Shown piece after piece: positions 10,452 to 21,869 of a stretch of 64,000 nt of DNA. The notes below the pieces were generated by a model. That model did no database searches. It saw only the letters and a program-made list of their open reading frames with translations, and was not told the DNA's origin. A program made the translations under genes and the position numbers. The stretch comes from Torymus aiolomorphi (taxonomy: Eukaryota > Arthropoda > Insecta > Hymenoptera > Torymidae): contig CM070873.1 in NCBI GenBank assembly GCA_036365515.1, forward strand, positions 218,538,876-218,602,875, given 5' to 3'. The first letter of the stretch is position 1. Every line of letters starts with the position of its first letter.

Positions 10452-10488
10452 TATAAAGGTTAGGCGAGCTGGGTCCTAGCCACTCGTT
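10452..10488 (+). promoter_or_regulatory. Possible TATA promoter directed into the right TIR
   Basis: CTATAAAGG at 10451 is followed about 30 bases later by CCACTCG, a weak initiator match. Transcription from here would run through the minisatellite toward the TIR genes. The left TIR has no corresponding unique sequence, because integrase coding DNA is joined there instead. Confidence 0.3.
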
Positions 10489-10739
10489 TCTTTTTCTTAT
10501 TTCAGCTCTAATACTTTTAATATAGCATTCTTACAGGTCTTTAATAATTTCTTCTTTCAGGACTTATAATTTAAAAGTTTTAAAGTCTTGAATCTTAATA
10601 CAACACTTTTCTTACAGTTATAAAAGGTAAATTCATTTGTCGAATTAATTCTAAGTTATTTTCACGTCTCATACTTAAACTTTTTCACACTATTCATATT
10701 ATAAGTCCCTTAGGCATCTTATACTTACTATTTTAAACT

Positions 10740-12900
10740 TTCAGATACTTTAACTTTTTACGTATAATGAATTCATATTTTTTCTAAGATATTCTCAGCT
10801 GTTGAACTTTAACTTTTCAGTCTCTTCGTAGGGACTTTAATTTTTTACATAGCACGTATAACGAATTTAAAAGTTATTCCTTTTTCTAAGATATTCTCAG
10901 CTATTGAACTTTAACTTATCAGTCTCTCTGTAGGGACTTTAATTTTTTTTCACAGCACGTATCATGAATTTATAAGTTATTTTCAAATCACTTTCTTTAA
11001 TGAATTCATATTTTTTCTGAGATATTCTCAGCTGTTGTACTTTAACTTTTCAGTCTCCTCGTAGGGACTTTAATTTTTACATAGCACGTATCACGAATTT
11101 ATAAGTTATTCATTTTTCTAAGACATTCTCAGCTATTGAACTTTAACTTTTTAGTCTCTCTGTAGGGACTTTAATTTTTTTCATAACACGTATCATGAAT
11201 TTATAAGTTACTTTAAAATTTCTTACTTTAATGAATTCATTTTTTTTCTAAGATATTCTCAGCTGTTGAACTTTAACTTTTCAGTCTCTTCTTAGGGACT
11301 TTAATTTTTTACATAGCACGTATCGTGAATTTATAAATTATTAATTTTTCTAAGACATTCTCAGCTATTAAACTTTAACTTTTCAGTCTCTTTGTAGGGA
11401 CTTTAATTTTTTCATAACACGTATCATGAATTTATAAGTTACTTTAAAATTTCTTACTTTAATGAATTCATATTTTTTCTAAGATATTCTCAGCTGTTGA
11501 ACTTTAACTTTTCAGTCTCTTCTTAGGAACTTTAATTTTTTGCATAGCACGTATCGTGAATTTATAAATTATTAATTTTTTCTAAGACATTCTCAGCTAT
11601 TAAACTTTAACTTTTCAGTCTCTTTGTAGGGACTTTAATTTTTTCACAGCACGTATCATGAATTTATAAGTTACTTTAAAATTTCTTACTTTAATGAATT
11701 CATATTTTTTTCTAAGATATTCTCAGCTGTTGAACTTTAACTTTTCAGTCTCTTCTTAGGGACTTTAATTTTTTGCATAGCACGTATCGTGAATTTATAA
11801 ATTATTAATTTTTTCTAAGACATTCTCAGCTATTAAACTTTAACTTTTCAGTCTCTTTGTAGGGACTTTAATTTTTTCACAGTACGTATCATGAATTTAT
11901 AAGTTATTTTCAAATCACTTTCTTTAATGAATTCATATTTTTTCTGAGATATTCTCAGCTGTTGTACTTTAACTTTTCAGTCTCCTCGTAGGGACTTTAA
12001 TTTTTTACATAGCACGTATCACGAATTTATAAGTTATTCATTTTTCTAAGACATTCTCAGCTATTGAACTTTAACTTTTCAGTCTCTCTGTAGGGACTTT
12101 AATTTTTTCATAACACGTATCATGAATTTATAAGTTACTTTAAAATTTCTTACTTTAATGAATTCATATTTTTTCTAAGATATTCTCAGCTGTTGAACTT
12201 TAACTTTTCAGTCTCTTCTTAGGAACTTTAATTTTTTGCATAGCACGTATCGTGAATTTATAAATTATTAATTTTTTCTAAGACATTCTCAGCTATTAAA
12301 CTTTAACTTTTCAGTCTCTTTGTAGGGACTTTAATTTTTTCACAGCACGTATCATGAATTTATAAGTTACTTTAAAATTTCTTACTTTAATGAATTCATA
12401 TTTTTTCTAAGATATTCTCAGCTGTTGAACTTTAACTTTTCAGTCTCTTCTTAGGGACTTTAATTTTTTGCATAGCACGTATCGTGAATTTATAAATTAT
12501 TAATTTTTTCTAAGACATTCTCAGCTATTAAACTTTAACTTTTCAGTCTCTTTGTAGGGACTTTAATTTTTTCACAGCACGTATCATGAATTTATAAGTT
12601 ACTTTAAAATTTCTTACTTTAATGAATTCATATTTTTTTCTAAGATATTCTCAGCTGTTGAACTTTAACTTTTCAGTCTCTTCTTAGGGACTTTAATTTT
12701 TTACATAGCACGTATCATGAATTTATAATTTATTTTCACATCTCTTACTTTAACTTTTTCACATATAATGAGTTCATATTTTTTTTTCTAAGATTTTCTC
12801 AGCTATTGTACTTTAACTTTTCAATCTCTCCGTAGGGACTTTAATTTTTTACATTGCATGTATTATGAATTAATAAGTTATTATCACATCTTTCACTCTA
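10740..12900. repeat. Minisatellite in right TIR, 101+131-bp higher-order repeat
   Basis: AGGGACTTTAATTTT or AGGAACTTTAATTTT occurs 18 times between about 10833 and 12835. Through most of the array spacings alternate strictly near 101 and 131 bp, giving a higher-order unit of about 232 bp. Units are nearly identical, which points to recent array expansion. The same sequence, inverted, forms the shorter left array. Confidence 0.9.
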
Positions 12901-12986
12901 ACTTTTAACACTATTATATTAACTCTACTTTTTTTCTTGAATAATATTCAAATAATGTTATCTACATTTCCAGTATATAACTTATC

Positions 12987-13516
12987 ATGGAACTAATTGT
13001 AGATACACAAGGTTTTAAAGATAACAACGGCAATTTTATATTTAAAGAAATTGCTTATATAGATCCTAATGCGTTAAATCCGGTGCCGTACGTTGCGACA
13101 TTTCAACCACCCTGTGATTGGAGTGATTTAGACCAGAATGTAAAAATTTTAAATAGATATTTACAATCCAATCTGCACGGAATTCATTGGGAACACGGAG
13201 AGGTGCCGTATTCATACCTGTCAACGGCTTTCGACAAATTGAAAGAAAAAGCGCAGGGGTCGTTATTAACAATTTGGGTCAAAGGTGAACACAAAAACAC
13301 TGGCTGCAACCCTATTTCGATAATATAAGAAACTTGGAGGATTTGGGTTGTCCATCTATAAGAACTCCTGGATTTATACGACCGCTAGCCTGCATTAATC
13401 ATTGTCCCGGGTGGAAACAGAATTGTTCAGTTGAAATAGTTTGCGCTTTATACCGCTGGGTGGAAGACTTGAGAGAGCAATATTCAACCCCTGAAAGTTC
13501 TGATACGTCAGAATAA
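12987..13516 (+). pseudogene. Right-TIR copy of the 176-aa protein, frameshifted
   Basis: Mirror copy of the gene at 742-1272. It reads identically for about 108 residues, then loses frame at an A run near 13295 that is one base shorter than in the left copy; the remainder is open again at 13334-13516. The two halves (113 and 60 residues) therefore derive from one gene. Because the other TIR still has an intact version, this looks like a recent slippage mutation rather than long decay. Confidence 0.85.
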
Positions 13517-13576
13517 ATAAGTAGTAATTCTATAAAAAAAAATATAAATAATAATTTATCATTTCTTTTTTCAGTC

Positions 13577-13867
13577 ATGGACCTCATAAATGAAGCAGCG
13601 AGAAGTCCATCATACCTGCCCACAAAACGACTACGGGACTTGGAGCTAAATAAACAGTATAAGATAACCTCATTAAAAAAGGTATCCACTAAATACGGCT
13701 TAAAAATTGTTCTTGAATTAGACAGTAGTTTTGACATTTTCCTTCCAAGTAAAGTTAATTCTTTATTACTGGAGAAGCCAGAGGCGCTTCTCAACATAGA
13801 GTCAGAATTAGTTAATAGAGAAGTCTTCGTCAAATCTTTAGGTGGATGCCTTCTAGAATTTATATAA
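13577..13867 (+). CDS. Right-TIR copy of the 96-aa protein
   Basis: Same 96-residue product as 389-679, intact and identical. It is transcribed outward and follows the frameshifted 176-aa gene by 60 bp. A pyrimidine-rich tract ending in CAG precedes the ATG by two bases and may be a splice acceptor. Having two identical copies in opposite TIRs is consistent with gene conversion between the repeats. Confidence 0.62.
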   Translation: MDLINEAARSPSYLPTKRLRDLELNKQYKITSLKKVSTKYGLKIVLELDSSFDIFLPSKVNSLLLEKPEALLNIESELVNREVFVKSLGGCLLEFI

Positions 13868-14391
13868 TTATAAGTTTTTAGATAATTTTCTCTTTAACTT
13901 AAATTTTAAATTTTCAAAGTTATTTGCTAAATTGTAATACTTTTTAATTAAGATGTTCACTAGTTTCTAAATATATTTTTATAGTAAAATTGAAAGATTA
14001 ATTTGAAACTTTTTATACTCGTAGATTAAGATGTATTCTACTATGTATTACTTTTAAGCTTTTTTAAATAAATATGAAAAAGCTTTTTTAATAAATATGA
14101 AATAATCTTACATATCTTTTTTATTTTCCCTTAACGTTTCCACATCCCAATGCCCTCTATGAAATATTTATTCTTATAATAGAAAATTTTCCTTAAAAAC
14201 TAACTTGTTTAAATATTTTAAAGTTTCTTTTGAATTTAAAAATAGTCATTTAATATTGTTAATATAAATTTCATTGAATTGCTCATCATTAACTTTTTAA
14301 AATTTCTATGAACTTATAAAATATCTTTGTAGAATCTTATACAATATAAAATATACTGATTGAATATACTAAGATAAAATATACTTATAAA

Positions 14392-15100
14392 ATATAAGAC
14401 TACTTATAATTAACAAATAACACTATATGAATATTATAAAAATATTCTATATTCACTTACAACATAACATCATATGAGGGCCCCATGCCCCCGGCAACAT
14501 GACATACGTATGCATTTTATCGATGGAGTAAATGTTCAATGCGCCCTCTACAACCGGGCTGGCGCGGAATATAAGACTACTTATAATTAACAAATTTAAA
14601 CACTATATGAATATTATAAAAATATTCTATATTCACTTACAACATAACATCACATGAGGATCTCATGCACTCTGCAACATGACATACGTATGCATTTTAT
14701 CGATGGAGTAAATGTTCAATGCGCCCTCTACAACCGGGCTGGCGCGGAATATAAGACTACTTATAATTAACAAATTTAAACACTATATGAATATTATAAA
14801 AATATTCTATATTCACTTACAACATAACATCACATGAGGGCCCCATGCCCCTGCAACATGACATACGTATGCATTTTATCGATGGAGTAAATGTTCAATG
14901 CGCCCTCTACAACCGGGCTGGCGCGGAATATAAGACTACTTATAATTAACAAATTTAAACACTATATGAATATTATAAAAATATTCTATATTCACTTACA
15001 ACATAACATCGCATGAGGGCCCCATGCCCCCTGCAACATGACATACGTACACATTTTATCGATGGAGTAAATGTTCAATGCGCCCTCTACCGGGCCTCTC
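14392..15100. repeat. 179-bp tandem repeat array, four units
   Basis: ATAAGACTACTTATAATTAA starts units near 14394, 14572, 14752 and 14931. Each unit has an AT-rich half and a GC-richer half (ACATACGTATGCATTTTATC, GCGCCCTCTACAACCGGGCT). It begins about 135 bp beyond the last clear Polinton TIR match. Confidence 0.9.
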
Positions 15101-15460
15101 GCATGGTGACTTTGCACCCTACCTTACCGACGGACGGTAAGTAGTGCTCGGTGGGTAAGTGGCGCGGGAGCCGCTCTGGCGCGGTAGCCGCGCTAACACT
15201 ATATGAATATTATAAAAATATTCTATATTCACTTACAACATAACATCACATGAGGGCCCCATGCCCCCTGCAACATGACATACGTACACATTTTATCGAT
15301 GGAGTAAATGTTCAATGCGCCCTCTACCGGGCCTCTCGCATGGTGACTTTGCACCCTACCTTACCGACGGACGGTAAGTAGTGCTCGGTGGGTAAGTGGC
15401 GCGGGAGCCGCTCTGGCGCGGTAGCCGCGCTGGCGCGGTAGCCGCGCTGCCCCTACTACT
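15100..15460. repeat. GC-rich direct repeat linked to the 179-bp array
   Basis: A block beginning CGGGCCTCTCGCATGGTGAC and including ACCGACGGACGGTAAGTAGT occurs at about 15090-15195 and again at about 15327-15440, separated by part of the 179-bp unit. GCGCGGTAGCCGCGCT is repeated at the end. GC content is far above the surroundings. Confidence 0.85.
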
Positions 15461-15799
15461 ATCGGACTTAAATATTTTGTATTTTAATCATAACGGAACA
15501 GAAAGCGTCATGTTTTTATATTATAAATTATTCACTCCTCTCATTTTAATCATTTATGCTTTTCACTTTACAAAACTCTTATCAAAATACACAAAATAAC
15601 GTACATTTCACTGACATAAGAACCCACAAATGTATTTCACTGGGAAGCAGTTTTTTATATTATAAAAAACAAGTTATTTCACAAATGCTAAATGTTTATT
15701 TCTCTGTACTAATTTTTATTGTTTATTTCAGTTTTTTCACACACACACACGCACCCACATATAACAAACTCGTATTCCAAGGTTCACTCACATAAGACC
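15461..15799. other. AT-rich stretch without recognised genes
   Basis: Small frames exist but show no domain or codon signal. A short CA run (ACACACACACAC) lies near 15740. Confidence 0.4.
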
Positions 15800-16017
15800 C
15801 CGTGTAAAAACAATTTCCTTTGGCGAAAGTTTTGCATAAGTTTCACCTCATAAAAGTTTTGTAATAGTTTGTGTAAATTTGGGAAATGAGAATATCCCAA
15901 ACTTTGACGAGTCAAACTCATATTGTTCGGGTAAAGTTTGGCGAAACTTCATTTAAACTTTCGTGAGGTGAAACTTTTGCGAAACTTTCGTCAAAGGAAA
16001 TTTTTTTTACACGGAGC
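15800..16017. mobile_element. MITE-like palindromic element, copy 1
   Basis: Ends CCGTGTAAAAACAATTTCC and GGAAATTTTTTTTACACGG are inverted repeats, followed inward by TTTGGCGAAAGTTT on both sides. About 217 bp with no coding capacity. A second, oppositely oriented copy is at 17414-17627. Confidence 0.75.
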
Positions 16018-16883
16018 ATCCATTTGCGATGCAATACTGATGACCTACAGCCTATTCCCGGGTCAACGTTAGTACCAAGAAAATGCACCTGAAAAAATAA
16101 AAAAATTCACAAAGAATATATTCTTTTTAGCAAAAATTTCATTGTGAAAATATGTGAAAAGTGTTCTAAGAAGAAAGGTATGTGTATATTTTCAAATTTG
16201 GATATGAGGTTAAGAGGTTCAAGATAGTTATGTAGATTCAATCATTATGAAAATGTCTAAATAATATTTTTACTTATCTGATTATTTTTCTGGAACGAAT
16301 CAGCGAAATTCTTTGTAGTATTCCTCGTTGTAGCTCGATCTCCATCCATTTCCATAAAAAACATTGTCGATCGGGAAGATTATGAGAAAAATATTTTGAT
16401 AACTGCCGCTGACTGAAATTGGTTAAATGTTCTCCGTTGCATAGATGTACAAAACAAAATAAATACGGTTGACAATATACAGTGTGAAATTTGTAAGTAT
16501 TTGTTTCGTACATCTATGCAACGTTGAAAAATTTAACCAATTTCAGTCAGCGGCAGTTATCAAAATATTTTTCTCATAATCTTTCTGATCGACAATGTTT
16601 TTTATGGAAATGGATGGAGATCGAGCTACAACGAGGAATACTACAAAGAATTTCGCTGATTCGTTCCAGAAAAATAATCAGATAAGTAAAAATATTATTT
16701 AGACATTTTCATAATGATTGAATCTACATAACTATCTTGAACCTCTTAACCTCGTATCCAAATTTGAAAATATACACATACCTTTCTTCTTAGAACACTT
16801 TTCACATATTTTCACAATGATATTTTTGCTAAAAAGAATATATTCTTTGTGAATTTTCTTATTTTTTCAGGTACATTTTCTTG

Positions 16884-17352
16884 AGTTAATTGCTGTTGTC
16901 GCCGTCTTAGCATATCGACTACGTCAAACCTATTGGTCCTGACGCTCTACACGATCGCCAAGTCATCACATGTTAGAGGTATCCAGTGCACAGGAGAGAC
17001 CAGCGGTGGGTATTTAATCTGCCTACAACGCATACAAAAGTGCTGCAGCCACAGCCGCAGCATTTTGGCTCTCCACGCAGTGACGGTCGTCGCGCGTGGC
17101 CCATTCATCGTCATCGTCGCAGTGTTTCAATCGCGTCCACTGGCATATAACGCCGACTACGCACTACCGTGTGTTAAACCATCCAGCTACTTATCACCGG
17201 CTCTCACTTCTGGCAACTGGAAATGCATCTGGCGCGGAGTCATAGGCTATGTGGCGGGAGCGACTGCCACAGGAGCAGCGTTTTGTATTCGGCGAGGGAT
17301 ACCAACTGGATGTACTGTGCCGTCCCTACTAACGCACCCTCGACTTGTTCTC
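16884..17352. other. GC-richer block present in one palindrome arm only
   Basis: At its left side TTTTTTCAGGTACATTTTC still matches the other arm, then unique sequence begins (GAGTTAATTGCTGTTGTCGC) and ends where GGTACTGGCGTTGAC rejoins the mirror. The base composition is exon-like and a plus frame starting at 16933 crosses it, but no protein family is recognisable. It could be an insertion here, or a deletion in the other arm. Confidence 0.5.
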
Positions 17353-17413
17353 GGTACTGGCGTTGACTCGGGAATAGGCTGTAGGTCATCAGCATTGCAT
17401 CGCAAATGGATGC

Positions 17414-17627
17414 TCTGTGTAAAAAAAATTTCCTTTGGCGAAAGTTTCGCAAAAGTTTCACCGAAAGTTTTAATGAAGTTTCGCCAAACTTTACCAGAAC
17501 GATATGAGTTTGACTCGTCAAAGTTTGGGATATTCTCATTTCCCAAATTTACACAAACTATTACAAAACTTTTGTGAGGTGAAACTTATGCAAAACTTTC
17601 GCCAAAGGAAATTTTTTTTCCACGGGA
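17414..17627. mobile_element. MITE-like palindromic element, copy 2
   Basis: Same ends (TGTGTAAAAAAAATTTCC, GGAAATTTTTTTTCCACGG) and interior as the copy at 15800, in inverse orientation. Small frames across it are by-products of its symmetry. Confidence 0.75.
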
Positions 17628-17665
17628 CCTTGGTTTTGTATTTATTCAAATTTCACAATAACACA

Positions 17666-17873
17666 TTGTCTTGGTTTCTCAGCATTGTAATGTTCATTTT
17701 GCATAAACTTTTACTTGGTTCATGAACAAATTTTTGAAATGACTTCGTATGGTTAGAGTTCGTCCTAGCTGCAAATTCTTTACAAGTAACCATTGCTGCT
17801 TGTTTTTTTGAACTCTGTAAATCCTTAATACATATTCCATCCTGAGCTGGACATGTTTCATGAATACACGTAT
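17666..17873 (-). pseudogene. Coding-like fragment, unknown family
   Basis: A minus-strand stretch of about 65 codons without an initiating Met is open and has protein-like composition (CPAQDGICIKDLQSSKKQ, then VTCKEFAARTNSNHTKSFQ). A stop precedes it directly. It may be an exon remnant of a host gene carried with repeats; I do not recognise it. Confidence 0.3.
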
Positions 17874-18179
17874 TCTATTTGGATATTAGCCAGCTGCCAA
17901 TGTTGCTCTTACTTCATAGTTCAATTTTCAGAATTTAAATTGAAATTTCTGTATTACCTGATGATCCTCTAACTTTTACAAAACTTAAAGCTCAAAGTTG
18001 ACTACAATTTCCATATATATTAAATTTGTTAATTAACTCTTCTATTCTATGATGTAATTGTCAATAATCCTTATGTTCTGATACTCTGTAAAAATAAAAA
18101 TTCCTCAAACTTAATTTATTGATCCCTTTAATTAATCTTTACTTCTAATATTTAAAAGTTAATACCTTATCTTGTACGG

Positions 18180-19300
18180 TTAGACTAACTAGGAGAGGGT
18201 CATGGGTCCAGATTCAGCTTAAACTGTGCGTTATATCTTTTTTCGTAATGGACCGATTTTTTTTGGGCAACGAACTTGATCTGAAGATATTTGAAAGCTA
18301 CATCTGTGCCAAATTTCAGGACGATTGGGTAATTTTTGCTCTTGTTATCGTGCAACAACGAAAACGCAAATTTTTTCTAAAATAATTGTTTTCTAAAAAG
18401 CAAATGAAGATAATCTCCTGAAATTTTAACCAAATATAGTCTACTATAAATTTAATAAGTGGTTAAAATTTTAAGTCAATAAATCAAGTATTTTTTGAGA
18501 AAACGCGATTCGAAAATTTTTTTAAAAAATATTTAACCTCAAATATCTTTTTTCGTAATGGACCGATTTTTTTGGGCAATGAACTCGATCTGAAGATATA
18601 TAAAAGCTACATCTATGCCAAATTTCAGGACAATTGGATAATTCTTGCTCTAGTTATCGTGCGACAACGAAAATGCAAATGTTTTCTAAAATAATTCTTT
18701 TCTAAAATAGTATATTTCGACACTGGTGCGGAAGGTGATGATTTACTTCGTGTGATGTTTTTCGCACGAGCGAAGCGAGTGCGAAAAGTCTCACGAAGTA
18801 ATTAATCAACTTCCGCACTCGTTTCGAACGGTATTTTATACCACGAGAGCCGAAAAATCATACCAAAATTGTGATTTTGAGGTTAGAGTGGTATAAAACA
18901 AATAAAGATCATCTCTTGAAATTTTAGCCAAATATAGTCTTCTATAAGTTTAATAAGTGGTTAAAATTTTAAGTCGATAAATCAAATAATCTCTGAGAAA
19001 ATGTGATTCAAAAATTTTTTTAAAAAATGTTTAACCTCAAATATCTTGTTTCCTAATGGACCGATTTTTTTGGGCAACGAACTCGATCTGAAGGTATATA
19101 AAAGCTACATCTGGGCCAAATTTCAGGACGATTGGATAATTTTTGCTCTAGTTATCGTGCGACAACGAAAACGCAAATTTTTTCTAAAATAATTTTTTTC
19201 TAAAAAACAAATGAAGATAATCTCTTGAAATTTTAACCACATATAGTCTTCAATTAGTGTAATAACTGGTTATTTATTTCAAGTCGATAAATAAATTATT
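18180..19300. repeat. Diverged tandem repeat, three units (plus one at 22938)
   Basis: The block ATGGACCGATTTTTTTGGGC ... GATCTGAAGATAT ... CCAAATTTCAGGACGATTGG ... GTTATCGTGCGACAACGAAA recurs starting near 18250, 18558 and 19057, and again in the duplicated unit at about 23034. No coding potential is evident. Confidence 0.85.
18712..18895. mobile_element. Small GC-richer insertion in the tandem repeat (MITE-like)
   Basis: Present in only one of three repeat units. It contains an inverted pair around TCGCACGAGCGAAGCGAGTG and ATTACTTCGT, and ends in two copies of ATACCA/ATACCACG. No gene is visible. Confidence 0.5.
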
Positions 19301-19436
19301 TTTTGAGAAATTAATTTATGAAATATAAAAAAGTTTTCCTTAATAACAATTGACAGAGTGAAGATATTTTAAATTTTAAAAAAGGAAAATATAGGTAATT
19401 TAAATACCTTTCAAGAAAAGTTTATTATATTATGTA

Positions 19437-20364
19437 TGTCACGATATGACCTATCTCATTCTTTTTTTCTCTCTCCAATTAATTTATTAAATAAAAGGAA
19501 GAGAATTGTAAATAATGAGATCACGCAAATTCCTCCCGGGTGACGAGTCGCGGTTGCCAAAAAGATCGAGGCAATTACAATAACAAAGCCATAAAACTTG
19601 AGATGTCGGATAACCGCCGTCGGCACGGAGCACAAAAGCGAGATGCGTTATCAGCTCCAAAACTAGCGCTGATAATGCATGAACGTGGTAACGAACGTGC
19701 CCGTGATTTATGACCCTGCGTGTATCAATATCGGGCTCCGAACTGTAGGAGATCGATATCGGTGCATAAGGTGGGGATCCAGGTACTTCACACCTGAATA
19801 AATAGTGTGACCATCCGGGCAGCGTAGAGTTATTAGTATTAGACCGGACCAGATAATTACGCTCGTAGATACGAGCCCGGAAAACTCCGAAAAGTTCATT
19901 GTAAATGGCAGCGGCCCTCAGTTTAAGTTTTGCCCGCTAAGACTACAGCCCGGTTTTCCGTAGAACAAATCGTTCGTTAGAGTAGTAGTTATTGTAAAAG
20001 CAGCACTAAGAATTATAAAAAGAGTTATTTCTGTGACCAATAAATAAAAGTGATTACAAGGAGTGTATATATTAAACGAGATTTCCTACCATAGAAAGAG
20101 GTAGAAAGATATTGTAAACCCTAGGACAACAAATCAATAAACAACAATACAAAGTAAGTTATCTAAAAGGTTATTTTTTTTTTTTTTTCCTGTCACTAGG
20201 CTCTCGAGTCTGGACGAAATCCTATCCACCCTCCTTGCCCTCTCATGCCACGCTAAAAGATAATCCACTTGCGTAAACCGCTCAGCGTAAAGTGGAAGTT
20301 GCGCGCTCTCGATAATAAAGACGAATTAAATAAATAATTAAAGTTTTCATTTCGGGACGTCACA
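19437..20364. mobile_element. Candidate solo LTR, copy 1
   Basis: About 928 bp beginning TGTCACGATATGACC and ending GGGACGTCACA, a TG...CA structure like Gypsy-type LTRs. Internal AATAAATAAAAG and a GATAATAAAGACGAATTAAA stretch could be polyadenylation signals. No internal retroelement coding lies beside it. A clean target duplication is not visible, so the call is tentative. Confidence 0.5.
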
Positions 20365-20568
20365 TATAATAATGACTGTAAGATATGAAAAAATCAAAAA
20401 AACTAAAAATTAAAAATCGTTTTTTGGTTATAAAACAAAAGAAAATCAATAAAAACTCAAACCCATCAGGGTACCTTTCTTTTCCCGCGAGACAAAGAGA
20501 ATAAGCTTTACCCGACGAAAATCGGTCGATTCGTTTCGGAGATATGAAGAGTTCAAATACATACACAC

Positions 20569-20619
<51 letters not shown>
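20569..20619. repeat. CA microsatellite
   Basis: Uninterrupted (CA)n of about 50 bp. Apparent minus-strand frames rich in Cys-Val are only its translation. Confidence 0.95.
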
Positions 20620-20621
<2 letters not shown>

Positions 20622-20829
20622 CCACGAAAACAAAAATGATCAAAATCAACTAATATACACATATATCGCCTTAAAACATCTTTTTGAACATTATTTTTTC
20701 GAAATTTTTTTTCACCGTTACAAAGCTTCCTCCATGAGGAAGCAATTCCTCTATGAGGAAGCAAAAAGATTTCATAAAGTAACAATACTTTTATATTGTT
20801 TATTATAACTATAATTTTCACTAAACAGA

Positions 20830-21340
20830 TGGCTCCTCTGAAACATTTAGCGTCCCACACCATGAACCAATCATTAATTACATTATTCTCAACACTTGGA
20901 TTTGTTGAAATTTTTATACAAAACCACTTGAATTAATAATCTATCATTGCTCACATCTTATAAAATTAAAAATAAACAGTTTATGAACTAAGAATCACTG
21001 AGAGAACAAAAACTTTCTTGACATTTATTTGTGTATATAACTTCTTGAAATTGCTATTTAAATCTTGTGTAGAAGAAAGTTTACTGTAGATTCTGAAACA
21101 TTTTAGCGTCTCTTACCATGAGCTAATCATAAATTAAATTATTCGTGAGAACTTTTATTCGTTCAAATATTCACAATAACACATCATTCTGACATTTTTC
21201 TGTATTTCAATTTTCATTTTATATAATCTTTTGAAACAGTTTATGAACTAAGAATTACTGAGAGAACAAAAACTTTCTTGACATTTATTTATGGACATAA
21301 CTTCTTGAAATTATTATTTTAATCTTGTGTAGAAAAAAGT
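20830..21340. repeat. 260-bp direct repeat pair (also seen at 43480-43990)
   Basis: GAAACATTTAGCGTC...CCATGA and AAGAATYACTGAGAGAACAA occur twice about 250 bp apart, and a diverged pair lies at 43480-43990. Copies also lie in the second duplication unit (24810-25330). Confidence 0.75.
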
Positions 21341-21869
21341 TTACTGTGGTCTATTTATTATTTAAAAACTTCTGTCCTGCTAGTTTTTGCGTGGAACCCT
21401 CATTCTAGATAAAAAAATCTAATTTTTGAATATAACTTCAACTAAACTAGAATGATTTCTTCTTTTTATACATTCATGTATAAATTTGGATCATATTCCT
21501 TATACAATCTGAAAAAATATAAAAAAACACAAAGTTTCAATGTTCATCTCTTAACTGATATTTTATATTTTAAAAATAGACATTTAGTCATTTAATACTT
21601 ATCTGATTATTTTTGTTGTTGATGTACACAAATCTTGTAGTTATAATATATAAACTTGTGTTTACAAGTACTACAAAAATAAAAAATGTTTCAGAAAAAC
21701 CACATTCACAACCTAAAAATAAGTAGAATATATTAGTGTGTTTGTTTTTATGCGTTAATATCTTCTTCAAGCTGCATTTGCATTTTAAGTAAAAAACGGA
21801 GTAAACCCTGAGTCTGAAATAATAAATGTAATTCAAAAAATGAATAATACTTATAATACTATAATAATA

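Larger units (their letters stand above)
1..14257. mobile_element. Polinton/Maverick element, degenerate, left end cut by window
   Basis: The first bases match, in reverse complement, the sequence ending near 14257, and the match continues inward through genes and a minisatellite, giving very long terminal inverted repeats. Between them lie an integrase with chromodomain and a protein-primed family B DNA polymerase, the pair that defines Polintons. Homology runs to position 1, so the true left end lies before the window and the exact right end (expected CT-3' plus a 6-bp target duplication) cannot be fixed. Most long genes carry frameshifts. No capsid proteins, FtsK-HerA ATPase or adenain-like protease were recognised, so this copy is defective or a reduced derivative. 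Confidence 0.88.
10690..14257. repeat. Polinton right terminal inverted repeat
   Basis: Mirror of the left repeat but about 1 kb longer, because its minisatellite holds about twice as many units. It carries the same two genes, transcribed outward to the right (12987-13516 and 13577-13867). Single-base differences from the left copy include one lost A near 13295 that breaks the larger gene. Confidence 0.86.
15800..17627. repeat. Large imperfect palindrome with MITE-like ends
   Basis: Left arm (15800 to about 16450) and right arm (16512-16883 plus 17353-17627) are reverse complements around a centre near 16480. For example, GATCGAGCTACAACGAGGAA at 16619 mirrors the sequence near 16335. The outermost 215 bp of each arm form a self-palindromic element. 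The right arm carries 469 bp (16884-17352) missing from the left. Confidence 0.85.

Noticed and set aside
10740..12900. Regularly spaced repeats that could be read as a CRISPR-like array
   Set aside because: The 'spacers' are themselves repeated (two alternating unit types), the DNA is eukaryotic, and the array lies in mirrored transposon ends.
16933..17577. 214-codon plus frame
   Set aside because: It joins the one-arm insert to the MITE-like end; overlapping frames on the other strand are equally long and no family matches.
20360..20863. 167-codon minus frame rich in Cys-Val
   Set aside because: Its central part is the CA microsatellite, and the same frame is broken differently in the duplicate at 24332.
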